This document shows positions 31,881 to 40,859 of a DNA stretch of 64,000 bases, one piece after another; the first letter of the stretch is position 1, and each line of letters begins with the position of its first letter. The translations under genes were made by a program, and so were the position numbers. This DNA is from Flavobacteriales bacterium UBA1531 (lineage in GTDB: Bacteria; Bacteroidota; Bacteroidia; Flavobacteriales_D; Sanyastnellaceae). The notes below the pieces were generated by a model that was not told where the DNA came from, did no database searches, and saw nothing but the letters and a program-made list of their open reading frames with translations. The DNA is taken from positions 62,001 to 126,000 of the forward strand of contig DCPZ01000057.1 of the NCBI GenBank assembly GCA_002323795.1, written 5' to 3'.

Positions 31881-33674
31881 TCATGTGAATGGCAAGGTCA
31901 AGGTGACTTTTTCTTCAACAGGAGAAATGCGTTCGACCTGAATTTTACCAGCGATTTTTCGGAGTTGCGCGTGCAACTCATTCCAACGGGATGATGCCAA
32001 TGCGTCCTTGCCATGGAATAAACCCTGCATTGCTTTGGAGGCTTCCGTATGATTGCTGCTTAAGCAGAAGTTCCAATGGGATTTTCCCGCATCTACCTGA
32101 ATGCGAATGGCGTCTTCTGAATTCGATATTTCGGCGAGGCCGCGCATGAAATTTCGAATGACTACTCGAACATCAGGACCAACAGAAAACTGAACATTTT
32201 CGTCCATTGTCCAATTCATTTCAGTTTGAATTTCTTCGTCAAGAGTATTGAGAAACGTCTGGATGCTCTGCGACCGAAGGTCTTCATCACGTTCAAAGAC
32301 AAAATTTCCATTGGGCATTAGGCTACTGCTTCCCCATTCTGAATCTTCACTTTTTGAGCCGTCATTTCGACCTTGGCGAGTTTCCGATGGTTTGGGCAGA
32401 CGATCTGAGGGGACGAGGCTGCGCAATCGAATGATGCGCCGGCGTTCTTTTCTCAAAGCCTCGTTGAGGACCTTATGACTTCGTGTGTTGGCAATAAGTC
32501 CGATACTAAGGAGCGCTGCAAACCAGGGCCAGAGTCCATAGGAATTGGAAGACGACTTTGCAGCCGCCATTTCGATGACTGCGCGATCAAAGGGATCGGG
32601 TTCAGGCAGAATGCGTTCTGTGAATCCTTGCACCTCACGGGTGGGCTTGGCTTGAAATTCGGCCATCACATGCATATTGATTTCGTCCACCTCCATCATT
32701 GCGGCAAAGGCTTCAGCATCATTTCCACGTTGATGCTCGAAATCGGCACGTTGTCGAAGGGCTTCGAGAAGCAGTTCCTCGTCTTTGCTAAGTCGGGCCT
32801 CTTTCACCGCCTCGTGAAGTGCAATGATGACTTCCAAAGGCCGGTGCAATCTTTGCGCTGCATTTGCGACACGCAATTGCGCCAGTGTCATGGCCGCCGG
32901 ATCATTGCGATTGGAATGATCTAAAATACGCTGTGCCCAATCCATTGATTCGGAATCTCCACCTTCGGATGCTACAATCATCTGAATTTGCTCCCGGCAA
33001 TCTTGGGTTAGATCATTGGAGACCTGCGCTGCTGATGTTTCAAAAATGGAAGTTAACGAGTCTGCTCTCCCTCCTCCAGTGATGAAATCGAGTTGAATCG
33101 CTTGACTCAACCAATGCAGCCGCTTTTCATCAGGGATGTCCGTATTTTCGAGGCTCAGGCACTTGAGTGTGCACCGATTTGCTTCATCCCAATTTCCACT
33201 GATGAAATGCAGTTCAGCAATTTTTGATTTCAGCACCCAATTCTCAGGCCGCAACTCGATTTCACGGGTTAAAATTGAAATTGCACGAGCCTCCTGCTGA
33301 AGTTGCATCCAAAGGTCTGCGGCAAGTTGTGATTGCTCGAGCCGATCTTCAGCACTGCAAGCTAGCAATCCATCTGTCGTGAGCCTCAAGGTTTTTTCTG
33401 CTTGCGTGGGATTTTGACTTTGCACGTGGATGTGTGCTATCCCTAATCGTGCACGCGCGACTTGACAGGGGTCAAATGATCGCTCTTCAGCGCCCCGGTA
33501 CATCGCCAATGCCGCGACCGGCCGATTGGACTCAAAAAGCGAGTCGCCACGGTTGAGCATTTGCTCAGCCTCATTGGCTTCGCTTGGTATGGTCGTTTGA
33601 CTTTGCGCCAAAACTGTTCCCGTTTGGGCGAGACAAATGCCAGCCAAGAAGAGCAATTGAGAGCTACAAAGCAT
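31881..33674 (-). CDS. TPR membrane protein with degenerate histidine-kinase-like ATPase domain
   Basis: A 597-residue protein with a signal peptide (cut near TVLAQ, residue 24), periplasmic TPR-like helical repeats (about 30-340), one membrane span at 380-397, a basic juxtamembrane segment (RKERRRIIRLR), and a cytoplasmic C-terminus. Residues 498-596 follow the strand/helix order of a GHKL ATPase: an N-box-like IRNFMRGLAE at 506-515 and a final strand VTLTLPF. The phospho-accepting histidine, the DxGxG box and the GLGL box are all missing. It looks like a former TPR sensor kinase that can no longer bind ATP. The domain reading is mine. It lies downstream of cysS and the M28 gene on the same strand. 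Confidence 0.7.
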   Translation of the reverse strand: MLCSSQLLFLAGICLAQTGTVLAQSQTTIPSEANEAEQMLNRGDSLFESNRPVAALAMYRGAEERSFDPCQVARARLGIAHIHVQSQNPTQAEKTLRLTTDGLLACSAEDRLEQSQLAADLWMQLQQEARAISILTREIELRPENWVLKSKIAELHFISGNWDEANRCTLKCLSLENTDIPDEKRLHWLSQAIQLDFITGGGRADSLTSIFETSAAQVSNDLTQDCREQIQMIVASEGGDSESMDWAQRILDHSNRNDPAAMTLAQLRVANAAQRLHRPLEVIIALHEAVKEARLSKDEELLLEALRQRADFEHQRGNDAEAFAAMMEVDEINMHVMAEFQAKPTREVQGFTERILPEPDPFDRAVIEMAAAKSSSNSYGLWPWFAALLSIGLIANTRSHKVLNEALRKERRRIIRLRSLVPSDRLPKPSETRQGRNDGSKSEDSEWGSSSLMPNGNFVFERDEDLRSQSIQTFLNTLDEEIQTEMNWTMDENVQFSVGPDVRVVIRNFMRGLAEISNSEDAIRIQVDAGKSHWNFCLSSNHTEASKAMQGLFHGKDALASSRWNELHAQLRKIAGKIQVERISPVEEKVTLTLPFT

Positions 33675-33759
33675 GGTCTAAGCTACCGACGAAACATGCT
33701 CGCATGCGATTCCTTCGGGAGTTTTGTTCACACTCCGAGGCGTAAAAATTCGGCGTCAA

Positions 33760-34770
33760 TTAGTCGTTCCAAATGACATCGAGAACGGTACTTCCCACGG
33801 CGAGAAGCGTAGGTTTACTGATGACACTCATGTTGTCGCGGTGCGTGTGATGAAACGGACCATATCCCATGGGAAGGACTTGCACTTGATAGTGTACGAT
33901 GTTGGCGGACGGAATCCCTCCGAGTTGAGACACGAAAAGGTTGTCATCGACTGTTTGCGGGGTGACGTCATTTTTGAAATAATCGCCGAATCCGATTGTT
34001 TTGGCAGCGCCCCAAACCTTCCTTACTACGGAGGGTGCGTACGCCATGGAGGTTCCCTCGCGATTGAATACAGCATTTTTGGCACCGACCATATCGAGTA
34101 GAATTCCATATTTAGCTTGGTAACCAAACTTGTGGGGTTGGTTTGCCCAGAACTGACTTCCGAGGCACCAAGTTGTGATATTACTGCTCGTTGCTGGGGC
34201 CCATTCGGGAGCTCCGTAATCTTCCGCATCAAAAAATATCACATCGATACCAACGTCCAATGTTGTGTCTGCACCGATGATTCGTGCAATCTCGAGGAGA
34301 ACACCGACTCCAGATCCGCCGTCATTTGCGCCATCAATCGGTTCTCGAACTCGTATGGTATCCTTATCCGCGAAAGGGCGGGTGTCCCAATGGGCGTAGA
34401 GCATGATGCGTTCTGGATTTTCAGGCCTGAATTGTCCAATGATATTGCGCATGTTGAGCACCGTTTCGTCATACGCTCGGACGAGCCCGGGTTGCTCAAT
34501 GACCTCTGCTCCGTGTCGCTTTAACTCCCGCGCTATCCAATCGCCGCAAGCAATGTGTTCAGCAGTGTTGGGTACACGCGGGCCAAAATCGACTTGTTTT
34601 TGAATGTAGTAAAAGGCGGAATCACTATTGAATGCAGGAGCTGAAACGCGGCTTGCAACCGGTTTTATTTCAGGAGGGTTGGATTCATTTCCACAGCTTT
34701 CGAACAGTAAAAAACTCAGTGCGAGTAGGATGCAGAATTGATGCTTGAGTGAGTTCAATCGCGGTTCCAT
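33760..34770 (-). CDS. M28-family lipoprotein: glutaminyl-peptide cyclotransferase or aminopeptidase
   Basis: A 336-residue lipoprotein (signal ending LLFESC, Cys at residue 26). The single-zinc M28 fold is shown by YAHWDTRPFAD, DGANDGGSGVGVLLE, FFDAEDYGAPEW and the C-terminal HHTHRDNM. Proteins with this layout in Bacteroidota are usually called glutaminyl cyclases, which form N-terminal pyroglutamate on exported proteins, as on many T9SS and outer-membrane proteins. An aminopeptidase role is the alternative. Its start overlaps the end of cysS by 16 bases, so they are read together. Confidence 0.82.
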   Translation of the reverse strand: MEPRLNSLKHQFCILLALSFLLFESCGNESNPPEIKPVASRVSAPAFNSDSAFYYIQKQVDFGPRVPNTAEHIACGDWIARELKRHGAEVIEQPGLVRAYDETVLNMRNIIGQFRPENPERIMLYAHWDTRPFADKDTIRVREPIDGANDGGSGVGVLLEIARIIGADTTLDVGIDVIFFDAEDYGAPEWAPATSSNITTWCLGSQFWANQPHKFGYQAKYGILLDMVGAKNAVFNREGTSMAYAPSVVRKVWGAAKTIGFGDYFKNDVTPQTVDDNLFVSQLGGIPSANIVHYQVQVLPMGYGPFHHTHRDNMSVISKPTLLAVGSTVLDVIWND

Positions 34771-36245
34771 GTACTTCCGTCTTTTCCGTCTTTGATGGTC
34801 ACACCCAAATCACTCAACGCTTGGCGAATGGAGTCGGCAGTGGTCCAATCCTGATTCGATTTTGCGTCGCTGCGTAGCTGTACGAGAAGATCCAGCAAGG
34901 ATTCAGCTTCATCCGTGGAGTCTCCAGAAGCATCGTCCTCTAATTGAAGCCCGAGCACTTCAAAAAAGTAGCCATGTACGAGGTTTTGGAGTGCATCTTT
35001 TTGATTTGCACTGATGGCCACACGTCCGTCGTGAATATTATTGATCAATTTCACTGCATCGAAGAGAACGCTGATCAGAATGGGCGTGTTGAAATCGTCG
35101 CCCATGGCGGTTTCACAGCGCTTGGCGAGTTCATCGATGTTGGCATCGGGATTGTGCTCGGAAGCTGTTGCAGCAAGGTCCTTCAAAGCTTGTACCGCTT
35201 TTATGAGCCTGCCCAGGCCTTTCTCGGCGGCCTGCAGTGCATCATTTGAGAAGTCAAGGGTGCTCGCATAATGTCCTTGCAACATGAAGAAGCGAACAGT
35301 CATGGCAGTATAACCACGTTCAAGTAGCTTGTGGTTGCCTGTGATCAGCTCGTCAGGAGTAAATCCATTGCCCTCAGATTTGGCCATCTTACGGCCATTG
35401 ACCGTGAGCATGTTTCCATGCATCCAATACCCGACCGAATTGCACTCTCCTGTTGCTCCGGCATTTTGAGCGATCTCACATTCATGATGGGGGAACTTCA
35501 GGTCCATGCCGCCACCGTGAATGTCGAATGAATTGCCCAAATACTTCGTACTCATCACAGAGCATTCAAGGTGCCACCCTGGAAATCCTTCACTCCACGG
35601 AGAAGGCCACTTCATCAGGTGCGAGGCGTCGGCCTTTTTCCAAAGTGCGAAATCAAGTGGGTCGTTTTTTTCATCTTGTCCGTCGAGGACGCGCGTGTTA
35701 CTCAGCAAGTCATCAATTTTTCGTCCCGAAAGTTGCCCGTACGGAAAGTCTTCATTGAATTTGCGCACATTGAAATAGACGCTGCCATTGGACTCGTAAC
35801 CGTATCCGCGGGTAATGATCTGCTTGACCATCTCGATTTGCTCCACAATGTGCCCGGTTGCGCTGGGCTCAATGGATGGGCTTTTGATGTTAAAGATCCG
35901 CATCACATCATGAAAATCATTGGTGTATTTCTGCACAATTTCCATAGGCTCGAGATTTTCGAGTCGCGCTTTTTTCCCAATTTTATCTTCTCCGTCATCA
36001 GAATCTCCGGTCAAGTGTCCCACATCCGTAATGTTTCGGACGTAACGCACTTGGTAACCAAGAAATGACAGGTAACGATAGACAATGTCAAACGTGAGAA
36101 ACGTTCTCACGTTGCCCAAGTGCACATTGCTATATACTGTTGGTCCACAGACATACATTCCAACATAAGGAGCGTTCAGAGGAGTGAAGAGTTCTTTCTC
36201 CCGGGTAAGGCTATTTTGAATATAGAGGGGCGAGTGGTCGGACAT
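34755..36245 (-). CDS. cysS: cysteinyl-tRNA synthetase
   Basis: Charges tRNA-Cys. The 496-residue class I enzyme has the HIGH-like motif in TVYSNVHLGNVRTF, zinc-site residues in the CGP and WHLECS regions, and KMSKS as KMAKSEGN. The ATG at 36245 (MSDHSPLYIQNSLTREKE) is chosen; the 30 extra upstream residues of the longest frame are not family-like. A weak -7-like TTACTTTG lies on the - strand at 36301-36308. The 127-base gap to the upstream gene holds no other feature I recognise. Confidence 0.95.
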   Translation of the reverse strand: MSDHSPLYIQNSLTREKELFTPLNAPYVGMYVCGPTVYSNVHLGNVRTFLTFDIVYRYLSFLGYQVRYVRNITDVGHLTGDSDDGEDKIGKKARLENLEPMEIVQKYTNDFHDVMRIFNIKSPSIEPSATGHIVEQIEMVKQIITRGYGYESNGSVYFNVRKFNEDFPYGQLSGRKIDDLLSNTRVLDGQDEKNDPLDFALWKKADASHLMKWPSPWSEGFPGWHLECSVMSTKYLGNSFDIHGGGMDLKFPHHECEIAQNAGATGECNSVGYWMHGNMLTVNGRKMAKSEGNGFTPDELITGNHKLLERGYTAMTVRFFMLQGHYASTLDFSNDALQAAEKGLGRLIKAVQALKDLAATASEHNPDANIDELAKRCETAMGDDFNTPILISVLFDAVKLINNIHDGRVAISANQKDALQNLVHGYFFEVLGLQLEDDASGDSTDEAESLLDLLVQLRSDAKSNQDWTTADSIRQALSDLGVTIKDGKDGSTWNRD

Positions 36246-36372
36246 GAAATGCGATGTCTTAAAAATGTGACGCGCCGTTCGTGCGGTCAGAATGTGCTTG
36301 CAAAGTAAATGAATCCAATCGGAAGAAAGGGACAAATTAGAATAAGCCTATTTCATTAACTCCTGAACGGAA

Positions 36373-37332
36373 TCAGGGCTCTAATGTTTCATTTGTTGTT
36401 GACAGAGCATCCAACATGATGTTGGTCATGTCGTCAATCATGATTTTCGCCTGCCAACCCCAATCTTCTTTTGCATCAGAATCGTCAATGCTACAAGGCC
36501 AGCTCTCTGCGATGGCTTGGCGTTGATCGGGTATATAGTTCAGTTGAAATTCGGGCTTTTGTTGTCGGATGCTCTCTCCGATTTCACTGGGAGTAAAACT
36601 CATCGCACCAAGATTGTAAGACGTCCTCACTCGGATTTGGTCTTTCGGTGCGCGCATCAGTTCCAGGGTGCCTCGAACCGCGTCATCCATGTACATCATG
36701 GGCAATGCTTGATCAGCTTTGAGGAAGCAAGTGTACGATTTTCCCCTAGCGGCGCATTCATAAATCTCCACAGCGTAATCTGTGGTTCCTCCGCCGGGAG
36801 TCGAACGGTGGCCTATGAGTCCGGGATACCTCACGCTTCTGACATCCACGCCGTATTTTTCATGGTAGTAGCGGCACCAAAATTCCCCGGCTTGCTTGCT
36901 GATCCCGTAAACCGTTGTTGGATCCAATGGTGCATTTTGTGGGACATTGTTTTTTGGTGTTAACGGCCCAAAAACAGCAATCGAGCTGGGCCAAAAAACT
37001 CGTTTTACCCAGCCGTCTTTTGCTGCCTCCAGAATGTGTAGCAGGGATTGCATGTTGAGGTCCCACGCGGCCAGCGGCTTTTTTTCACCTGTGGCGCTGA
37101 GCATTGCCGCCAGATGGTATACTTCGTCGTATTGGCCTTCTTCCAAGATTTTAGATATAGTCCCTTCGTCGGTCGCATCGAGGTGCAGAAATTTGCTCCG
37201 CATAACGGATTCATTGTCGGGAACTCGAATGTCGGAGATGTCTACAGCAGCTGCGCCAAATTCTGATTGCATCCTGAGGACAAGCTCAATGCCCAGTTGC
37301 CCAGCGGCTCCAATTACAAGTCTGCGTACCAT
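36373..37332 (-). CDS. L-threonine 3-dehydrogenase, short-chain dehydrogenase type
   Basis: Oxidises threonine to 2-amino-3-ketobutyrate with NAD. The 319-residue extended SDR protein has a GxxGxxG dinucleotide site (GAAGQLGIEL, residues 8-17), the Ser in PSSIAVFGP, the YxxxK pair in VYGISKQAG, and the segments RYPGLIGHR, GGGTTDYAVEI and LPMMYMDDAVR that characterise this threonine dehydrogenase group. A UDP-sugar epimerase is the less likely alternative. It is divergent from the queA-like gene across 52 bases. A -7-like TATATTCG is at 37338-37345. Confidence 0.85.
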   Translation of the reverse strand: MVRRLVIGAAGQLGIELVLRMQSEFGAAAVDISDIRVPDNESVMRSKFLHLDATDEGTISKILEEGQYDEVYHLAAMLSATGEKKPLAAWDLNMQSLLHILEAAKDGWVKRVFWPSSIAVFGPLTPKNNVPQNAPLDPTTVYGISKQAGEFWCRYYHEKYGVDVRSVRYPGLIGHRSTPGGGTTDYAVEIYECAARGKSYTCFLKADQALPMMYMDDAVRGTLELMRAPKDQIRVRTSYNLGAMSFTPSEIGESIRQQKPEFQLNYIPDQRQAIAESWPCSIDDSDAKEDWGWQAKIMIDDMTNIMLDALSTTNETLEP

Positions 37333-37337
37333 GTTTA

Positions 37338-37345
37338 CGAATATA
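37338..37345 (-). promoter_or_regulatory. candidate -7 element of the threonine dehydrogenase gene
   Basis: TATATTCG on the - strand, a TAnnTTCG variant six bases from the ATG. If used, the leader is only about two bases. A near match on the + strand, TACTTTTA at 37372-37379, stands at a similar short distance from the queA-like GTG start. Confidence 0.35.
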
Positions 37346-37384
37346 AGATATTGTTAACGGAGAACACCACGTACTTTTACAGCT

Positions 37385-38647
37385 GTGAAAAATTCAGTTG
37401 ATTTTCCGGGGTACAATCATGCGGCTTTTGATTATGATTTGCCAGAATCCTTCATTGCACTTCACCCATCAGAGCCGCGTTCAGCTGCGAAATTGCTTCA
37501 TTGGAATGGAGAGGAGGCTGAGGTGAATTACCGATTTTCCAATTTGCCGAATCTCTTGCCAGAGGGTTGCCAACTTTGGATGAATGACACTCGTGTCATT
37601 CGCGCACGCCTTTTGCTTCAGAAAGAAACGGGAGGAAGGCTTGAGATTTTCCTGCTCGAACCGATGGGCCAATCCATGGAGCAGTCATTGAGTTCGATGA
37701 AAACCGTCTGCTGGAGGTGCATGGTCAAGGGCGGTAAAAAATGGAAAAATGGAATAGCTTCGATCAGGGTCGAAGACGCTGCAGGTGTTTGGGAAGTAAA
37801 TGCACGTCGCGTAGGCATGGAAGAGGGCATTCGTCATGTGCAATTGGAGTGGAAGTTCACTTCTTCTTCTTCCGGTCAGAGCTCTGAAGTCATGTTTTCG
37901 ATGTTGTTAGAATCTTTGGGGCGAATGCCGCTGCCGCCGTACATGCGACGGCCCGATGAACCGAATGATGCCTCCGATTACCAGACGGTGTATGCAGAGG
38001 TTCCTGGATCTGTTGCGGCGCCTACAGCAGGCCTCCATTATGATGAAGCTTTATTGGCGGAGCTCAGCGCGACGAATTCATTGCATGCAGTGACACTACA
38101 CGTCGGGGCAGGGACCTTTAAGCCTCTGGCCCAAGGTGAGGTACGAGAGCATGTTATGCACGGTGAAAAGTGCACGGTTTCTTTTGACAGCATCAAGGCG
38201 TTGGCTGAACCGGATCAGAATAGAATTGCCACCGGAACAACAACCCTTCGAACATTGGAAAGTCTCTATTGGCTGGCTTTGAAGTGGCGTTCGGAGGGTG
38301 TGCAACCGAATTCGCTTCATCAATGGGAGTGGAGTGATTCACTGCATTCGGTAGAGACGCAAATGGGGTGGGACATGGAAACAGCGATGCAGTGGTTGAT
38401 TCAGCAATTGGATGGTGAGGATTGGGAATTTGAAACGGCCATTATGATGGCACCTCCTTATCAAATTCGATCCGTACACGCACTCATTACTAATTTTCAC
38501 ATGCCTCAGAGTACCCTTCTGTGCTTGGTCGCTTGCGCCATTGGTGACCAATGGAGAGCACTTTACGACACGGCAATGGCCAACGGTTTTAAATTCCTGA
38601 GTTACGGCGACGGCAGTTTACTTCAGATACAACCATTTCGAAACTGA
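37385..38647 (+). CDS. queA: S-adenosylmethionine:tRNA ribosyltransferase-isomerase-like protein
   Basis: Transfers and isomerises the ribosyl part of S-adenosylmethionine onto preQ1-modified tRNA to make epoxyqueuosine. The 420-residue protein has the family start (FDYDLPESFIALHPSEPR), the core APTAGLHYDEALLAEL, the HVGAGTFKPL motif, and the C-terminal ITNFHMPQSTLLCLVAC. It is about 60 residues longer than E. coli QueA, mostly by insertion in the first half (about 85-165), as is usual for the Bacteroidota form. It starts with GTG; no in-frame ATG fits. It ends at a bidirectional terminator. Confidence 0.88.
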   Translation: MKNSVDFPGYNHAAFDYDLPESFIALHPSEPRSAAKLLHWNGEEAEVNYRFSNLPNLLPEGCQLWMNDTRVIRARLLLQKETGGRLEIFLLEPMGQSMEQSLSSMKTVCWRCMVKGGKKWKNGIASIRVEDAAGVWEVNARRVGMEEGIRHVQLEWKFTSSSSGQSSEVMFSMLLESLGRMPLPPYMRRPDEPNDASDYQTVYAEVPGSVAAPTAGLHYDEALLAELSATNSLHAVTLHVGAGTFKPLAQGEVREHVMHGEKCTVSFDSIKALAEPDQNRIATGTTTLRTLESLYWLALKWRSEGVQPNSLHQWEWSDSLHSVETQMGWDMETAMQWLIQQLDGEDWEFETAIMMAPPYQIRSVHALITNFHMPQSTLLCLVACAIGDQWRALYDTAMANGFKFLSYGDGSLLQIQPFRN

Positions 38648-38650
38648 CAT

Positions 38651-38681
38651 AAAAAAAGCCCCCGAAACTGGGAGCTTTTTT
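38651..38681. terminator. bidirectional terminator between queA and ppiD
   Basis: AAAAAAAGCCCCC and GGGAGCTTTTTT form a stem with one bulge around a six-base loop. T-runs exist on both strands, so it can end both the queA unit and the long mutY-to-ppiD unit. Confidence 0.82.
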
Positions 38682-38701
38682 AGACAGAATCAAGAGGGGT
38701 C

Positions 38702-40756
38702 TTAATTCCTGTTGTCTGTCAAGTCTGCAGCATCCAACATTGCATTGGAAATGCGCTGTGTCACAGCGCCTCGGGCTCGAGCCAACAAACTCGTTTGCTC
38801 ACTCAGGAAGTCGTTCTTTTCAGCTGGTTCAGTAGAAGAGGTCGGTGCGATGACCCAAATTCCATTTTCACCAATGATCGGCATAGACACATCTCCATTG
38901 GCAATTGCAAATGCTCGGCCCACAACCTCAGGTTCTGGCTTTGCTCCTGCTGCAGATATCGTAGGGAACTTCAGGGCAATGTTGGAAGCAGCTTTGACAG
39001 ATGATCCAATGGCCGTTGCAATTTCTTCCAATGAACCCTGTCCCATCATGGCTGCATACATTTCCCCTTTAGCCTCGATAGTTGCAGCTGTGCGCATTTG
39101 TTGTTCAACAGTTTCAAAATCGGGTACTCCCTGTTCTGTGATTCTGTCCAAGTGTGCTACAACGTAATTTTTGTCAATGAGGATGGGGTTCGAGACTTCT
39201 CCTTCTTCAGCGTTGTATGCCCAAGAAACCAATTCCGTGGCATTGCGCAGACCGGATAGCGAGGTGGCTTTGCGAAGCACCTTATCTGCGGTGTTGGTTG
39301 CATAGCCGGCTTCGCTTGAAGATGACATGAATGCTTCACGGGAGTTGGCAGCAATGGCGAATTCGCTAGCTTCGCTGTACGAATTGCGCGCGGTCTCAGG
39401 AGAGGGCTGTATGAGTCGCTCAATCATGGCCACCCGGACGAGTTCGACAGCGTCAGTATGTTCCATGACCTCGATGAGGTGTACTCCAAATTGTGTTTTA
39501 ACAGCAGCGATAGATCCAGGCTTATTCTCAAAGCAAAAATCTTCGAAAGGCTTTACCATGCGCCCCCGGGTGAAGAAGTCGTAAAAACCTCCAGTGCTCT
39601 TCGATCCTGGATCTTCCGAGAATTCTTCAGCCAGGTCTTCAAATGAAGCTCCACGACGCAACGCTCGCTTCAGGCTGTCAGCACGTGCCATGAGAGCATC
39701 CATCTCTGATGCGTCCTGCGGATTCGAAGCTTTCAGTAAGATGTGACGACAAGAGGCACTATCGGGTTCTGAAAAGAAATCCATTACCCGAGCCAATTTA
39801 TACGATTGCTTTTTGAGGTATGGACCAACAAAGTCTCCTCGATTTGAATCGAAAAAAGTAGCTTCGTTCAGATCAGTTTCCACATCGGAAGCCTTGAGCA
39901 CAATTGAAGAAAAAGGCTTTTCATTTGCTGTAGCAACGAAGTCGCTATCGCTTAGAGCAGAGGACTGCCACAAGCCTTTTAACTCATTTAAATCAGATTC
40001 GATTGCTTGAGCATCTTCAGCTGAAGCCGAGAGTGGGATGCGCGCAAAAGTGATGGTCCGTCCTGTTTTTTGCTCATATTCATCGTCACCTTTGTGCGCT
40101 CTAAAATATGTCTTGACATCTGCGTCGGAAACGGAGATCTCACTTTCATCGATGTCATTGTATGATTTGAAGGCATAGTTGAAATTGACCTTCCGATTTG
40201 CAGCGACGTAATCGTATTTTCCTTCAAGCGCATTGGTGTAAACTCCAGCCGAAACGAGGTTGTCAAATTTCTCGCGCAAACGCTTCGAAACGATTAGTCG
40301 CTTATACGACATGAAATCAGATTTTCCTTGTGGAGTGCTCAGCATGGCACCAAAGTTTTGTTGCCAGAATGCTTTGTTTTCGGCATTCGAGTAAAACGCT
40401 CTGTTCATGTATGGAGAATAGCCTGAGCCAAACAGCATCTCTTGGAACTCTTCGTCACAGACTTCCAATCCAAGTGATTCGAAGCCATCCCGCAGGACGA
40501 TGTTTGAGGTTAGATCGTTCCAAACTTCGTCTCCCAATTGGTCTCCGCTAAAGCCCAATCGGCGCCGTTCTTGCAGCTCTTGTTGGTACTCTACGGCAGT
40601 GATTGCGACTCCGTCTACTTCACCCACATCTCTATTGGTTCCTTGGCCTACCAATGCCATTACGGCATCATAAGGAACCAAAAAGCCCAACATTCCAATG
40701 CCAATCATTACAATCAAGAGGCCTTGGCGGTTTCGGATTTGTTCTATCATTGACAT
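38702..40756 (-). CDS. ppiD: membrane-anchored periplasmic peptidyl-prolyl isomerase, PpiD/SurA type
   Basis: A 684-residue chaperone anchored by one N-terminal membrane segment (GLLIVMIGIGMLGFLV, about 13-28). A SurA-N-like helical region is followed by a parvulin PPIC domain (about 340-440), recognised by SCRHILLKASNP and the GGFYDFFTRGRMVKPFED stretch, and a second large C-terminal region. It should help proteins leaving the Sec channel to fold on their way to the outer membrane. It is the last gene of the eleven-gene run. A possible extra -7 box lies 28 bases before its start. Confidence 0.9.
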   Translation of the reverse strand: MSMIEQIRNRQGLLIVMIGIGMLGFLVPYDAVMALVGQGTNRDVGEVDGVAITAVEYQQELQERRRLGFSGDQLGDEVWNDLTSNIVLRDGFESLGLEVCDEEFQEMLFGSGYSPYMNRAFYSNAENKAFWQQNFGAMLSTPQGKSDFMSYKRLIVSKRLREKFDNLVSAGVYTNALEGKYDYVAANRKVNFNYAFKSYNDIDESEISVSDADVKTYFRAHKGDDEYEQKTGRTITFARIPLSASAEDAQAIESDLNELKGLWQSSALSDSDFVATANEKPFSSIVLKASDVETDLNEATFFDSNRGDFVGPYLKKQSYKLARVMDFFSEPDSASCRHILLKASNPQDASEMDALMARADSLKRALRRGASFEDLAEEFSEDPGSKSTGGFYDFFTRGRMVKPFEDFCFENKPGSIAAVKTQFGVHLIEVMEHTDAVELVRVAMIERLIQPSPETARNSYSEASEFAIAANSREAFMSSSSEAGYATNTADKVLRKATSLSGLRNATELVSWAYNAEEGEVSNPILIDKNYVVAHLDRITEQGVPDFETVEQQMRTAATIEAKGEMYAAMMGQGSLEEIATAIGSSVKAASNIALKFPTISAAGAKPEPEVVGRAFAIANGDVSMPIIGENGIWVIAPTSSTEPAEKNDFLSEQTSLLARARGAVTQRISNAMLDAADLTDNRN

Positions 40757-40783
40757 GGTATCATTCTCTTTTTTAAAGGTTTG

Positions 40784-40791
40784 CGAAGATA
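40784..40791 (-). promoter_or_regulatory. candidate internal -7 element before ppiD
   Basis: TATCTTCG on the - strand, the TAnnTTCG variant, in the 103-base gap between the CNNM/CBS gene and ppiD, the largest gap in this run of genes. Confidence 0.35.
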
Positions 40792-40859
40792 AGCGAAATC
40801 GTACAAAGACGCACGCGCTTCAGTCTCGCCAAATTCTACGTGAATTTTGAACGAAAGTT

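Noticed and set aside
33690..33755. Hairpin GGAGT/ACTCC between the M28 gene and the TPR pseudo-kinase as a terminator
   Set aside because: Five base pairs with a nine-base loop and no T-run; too weak to separate the genes.
35571..36068. A 165-codon open frame antisense to cysS
   Set aside because: It covers the conserved cysS catalytic region and shows no features of its own.
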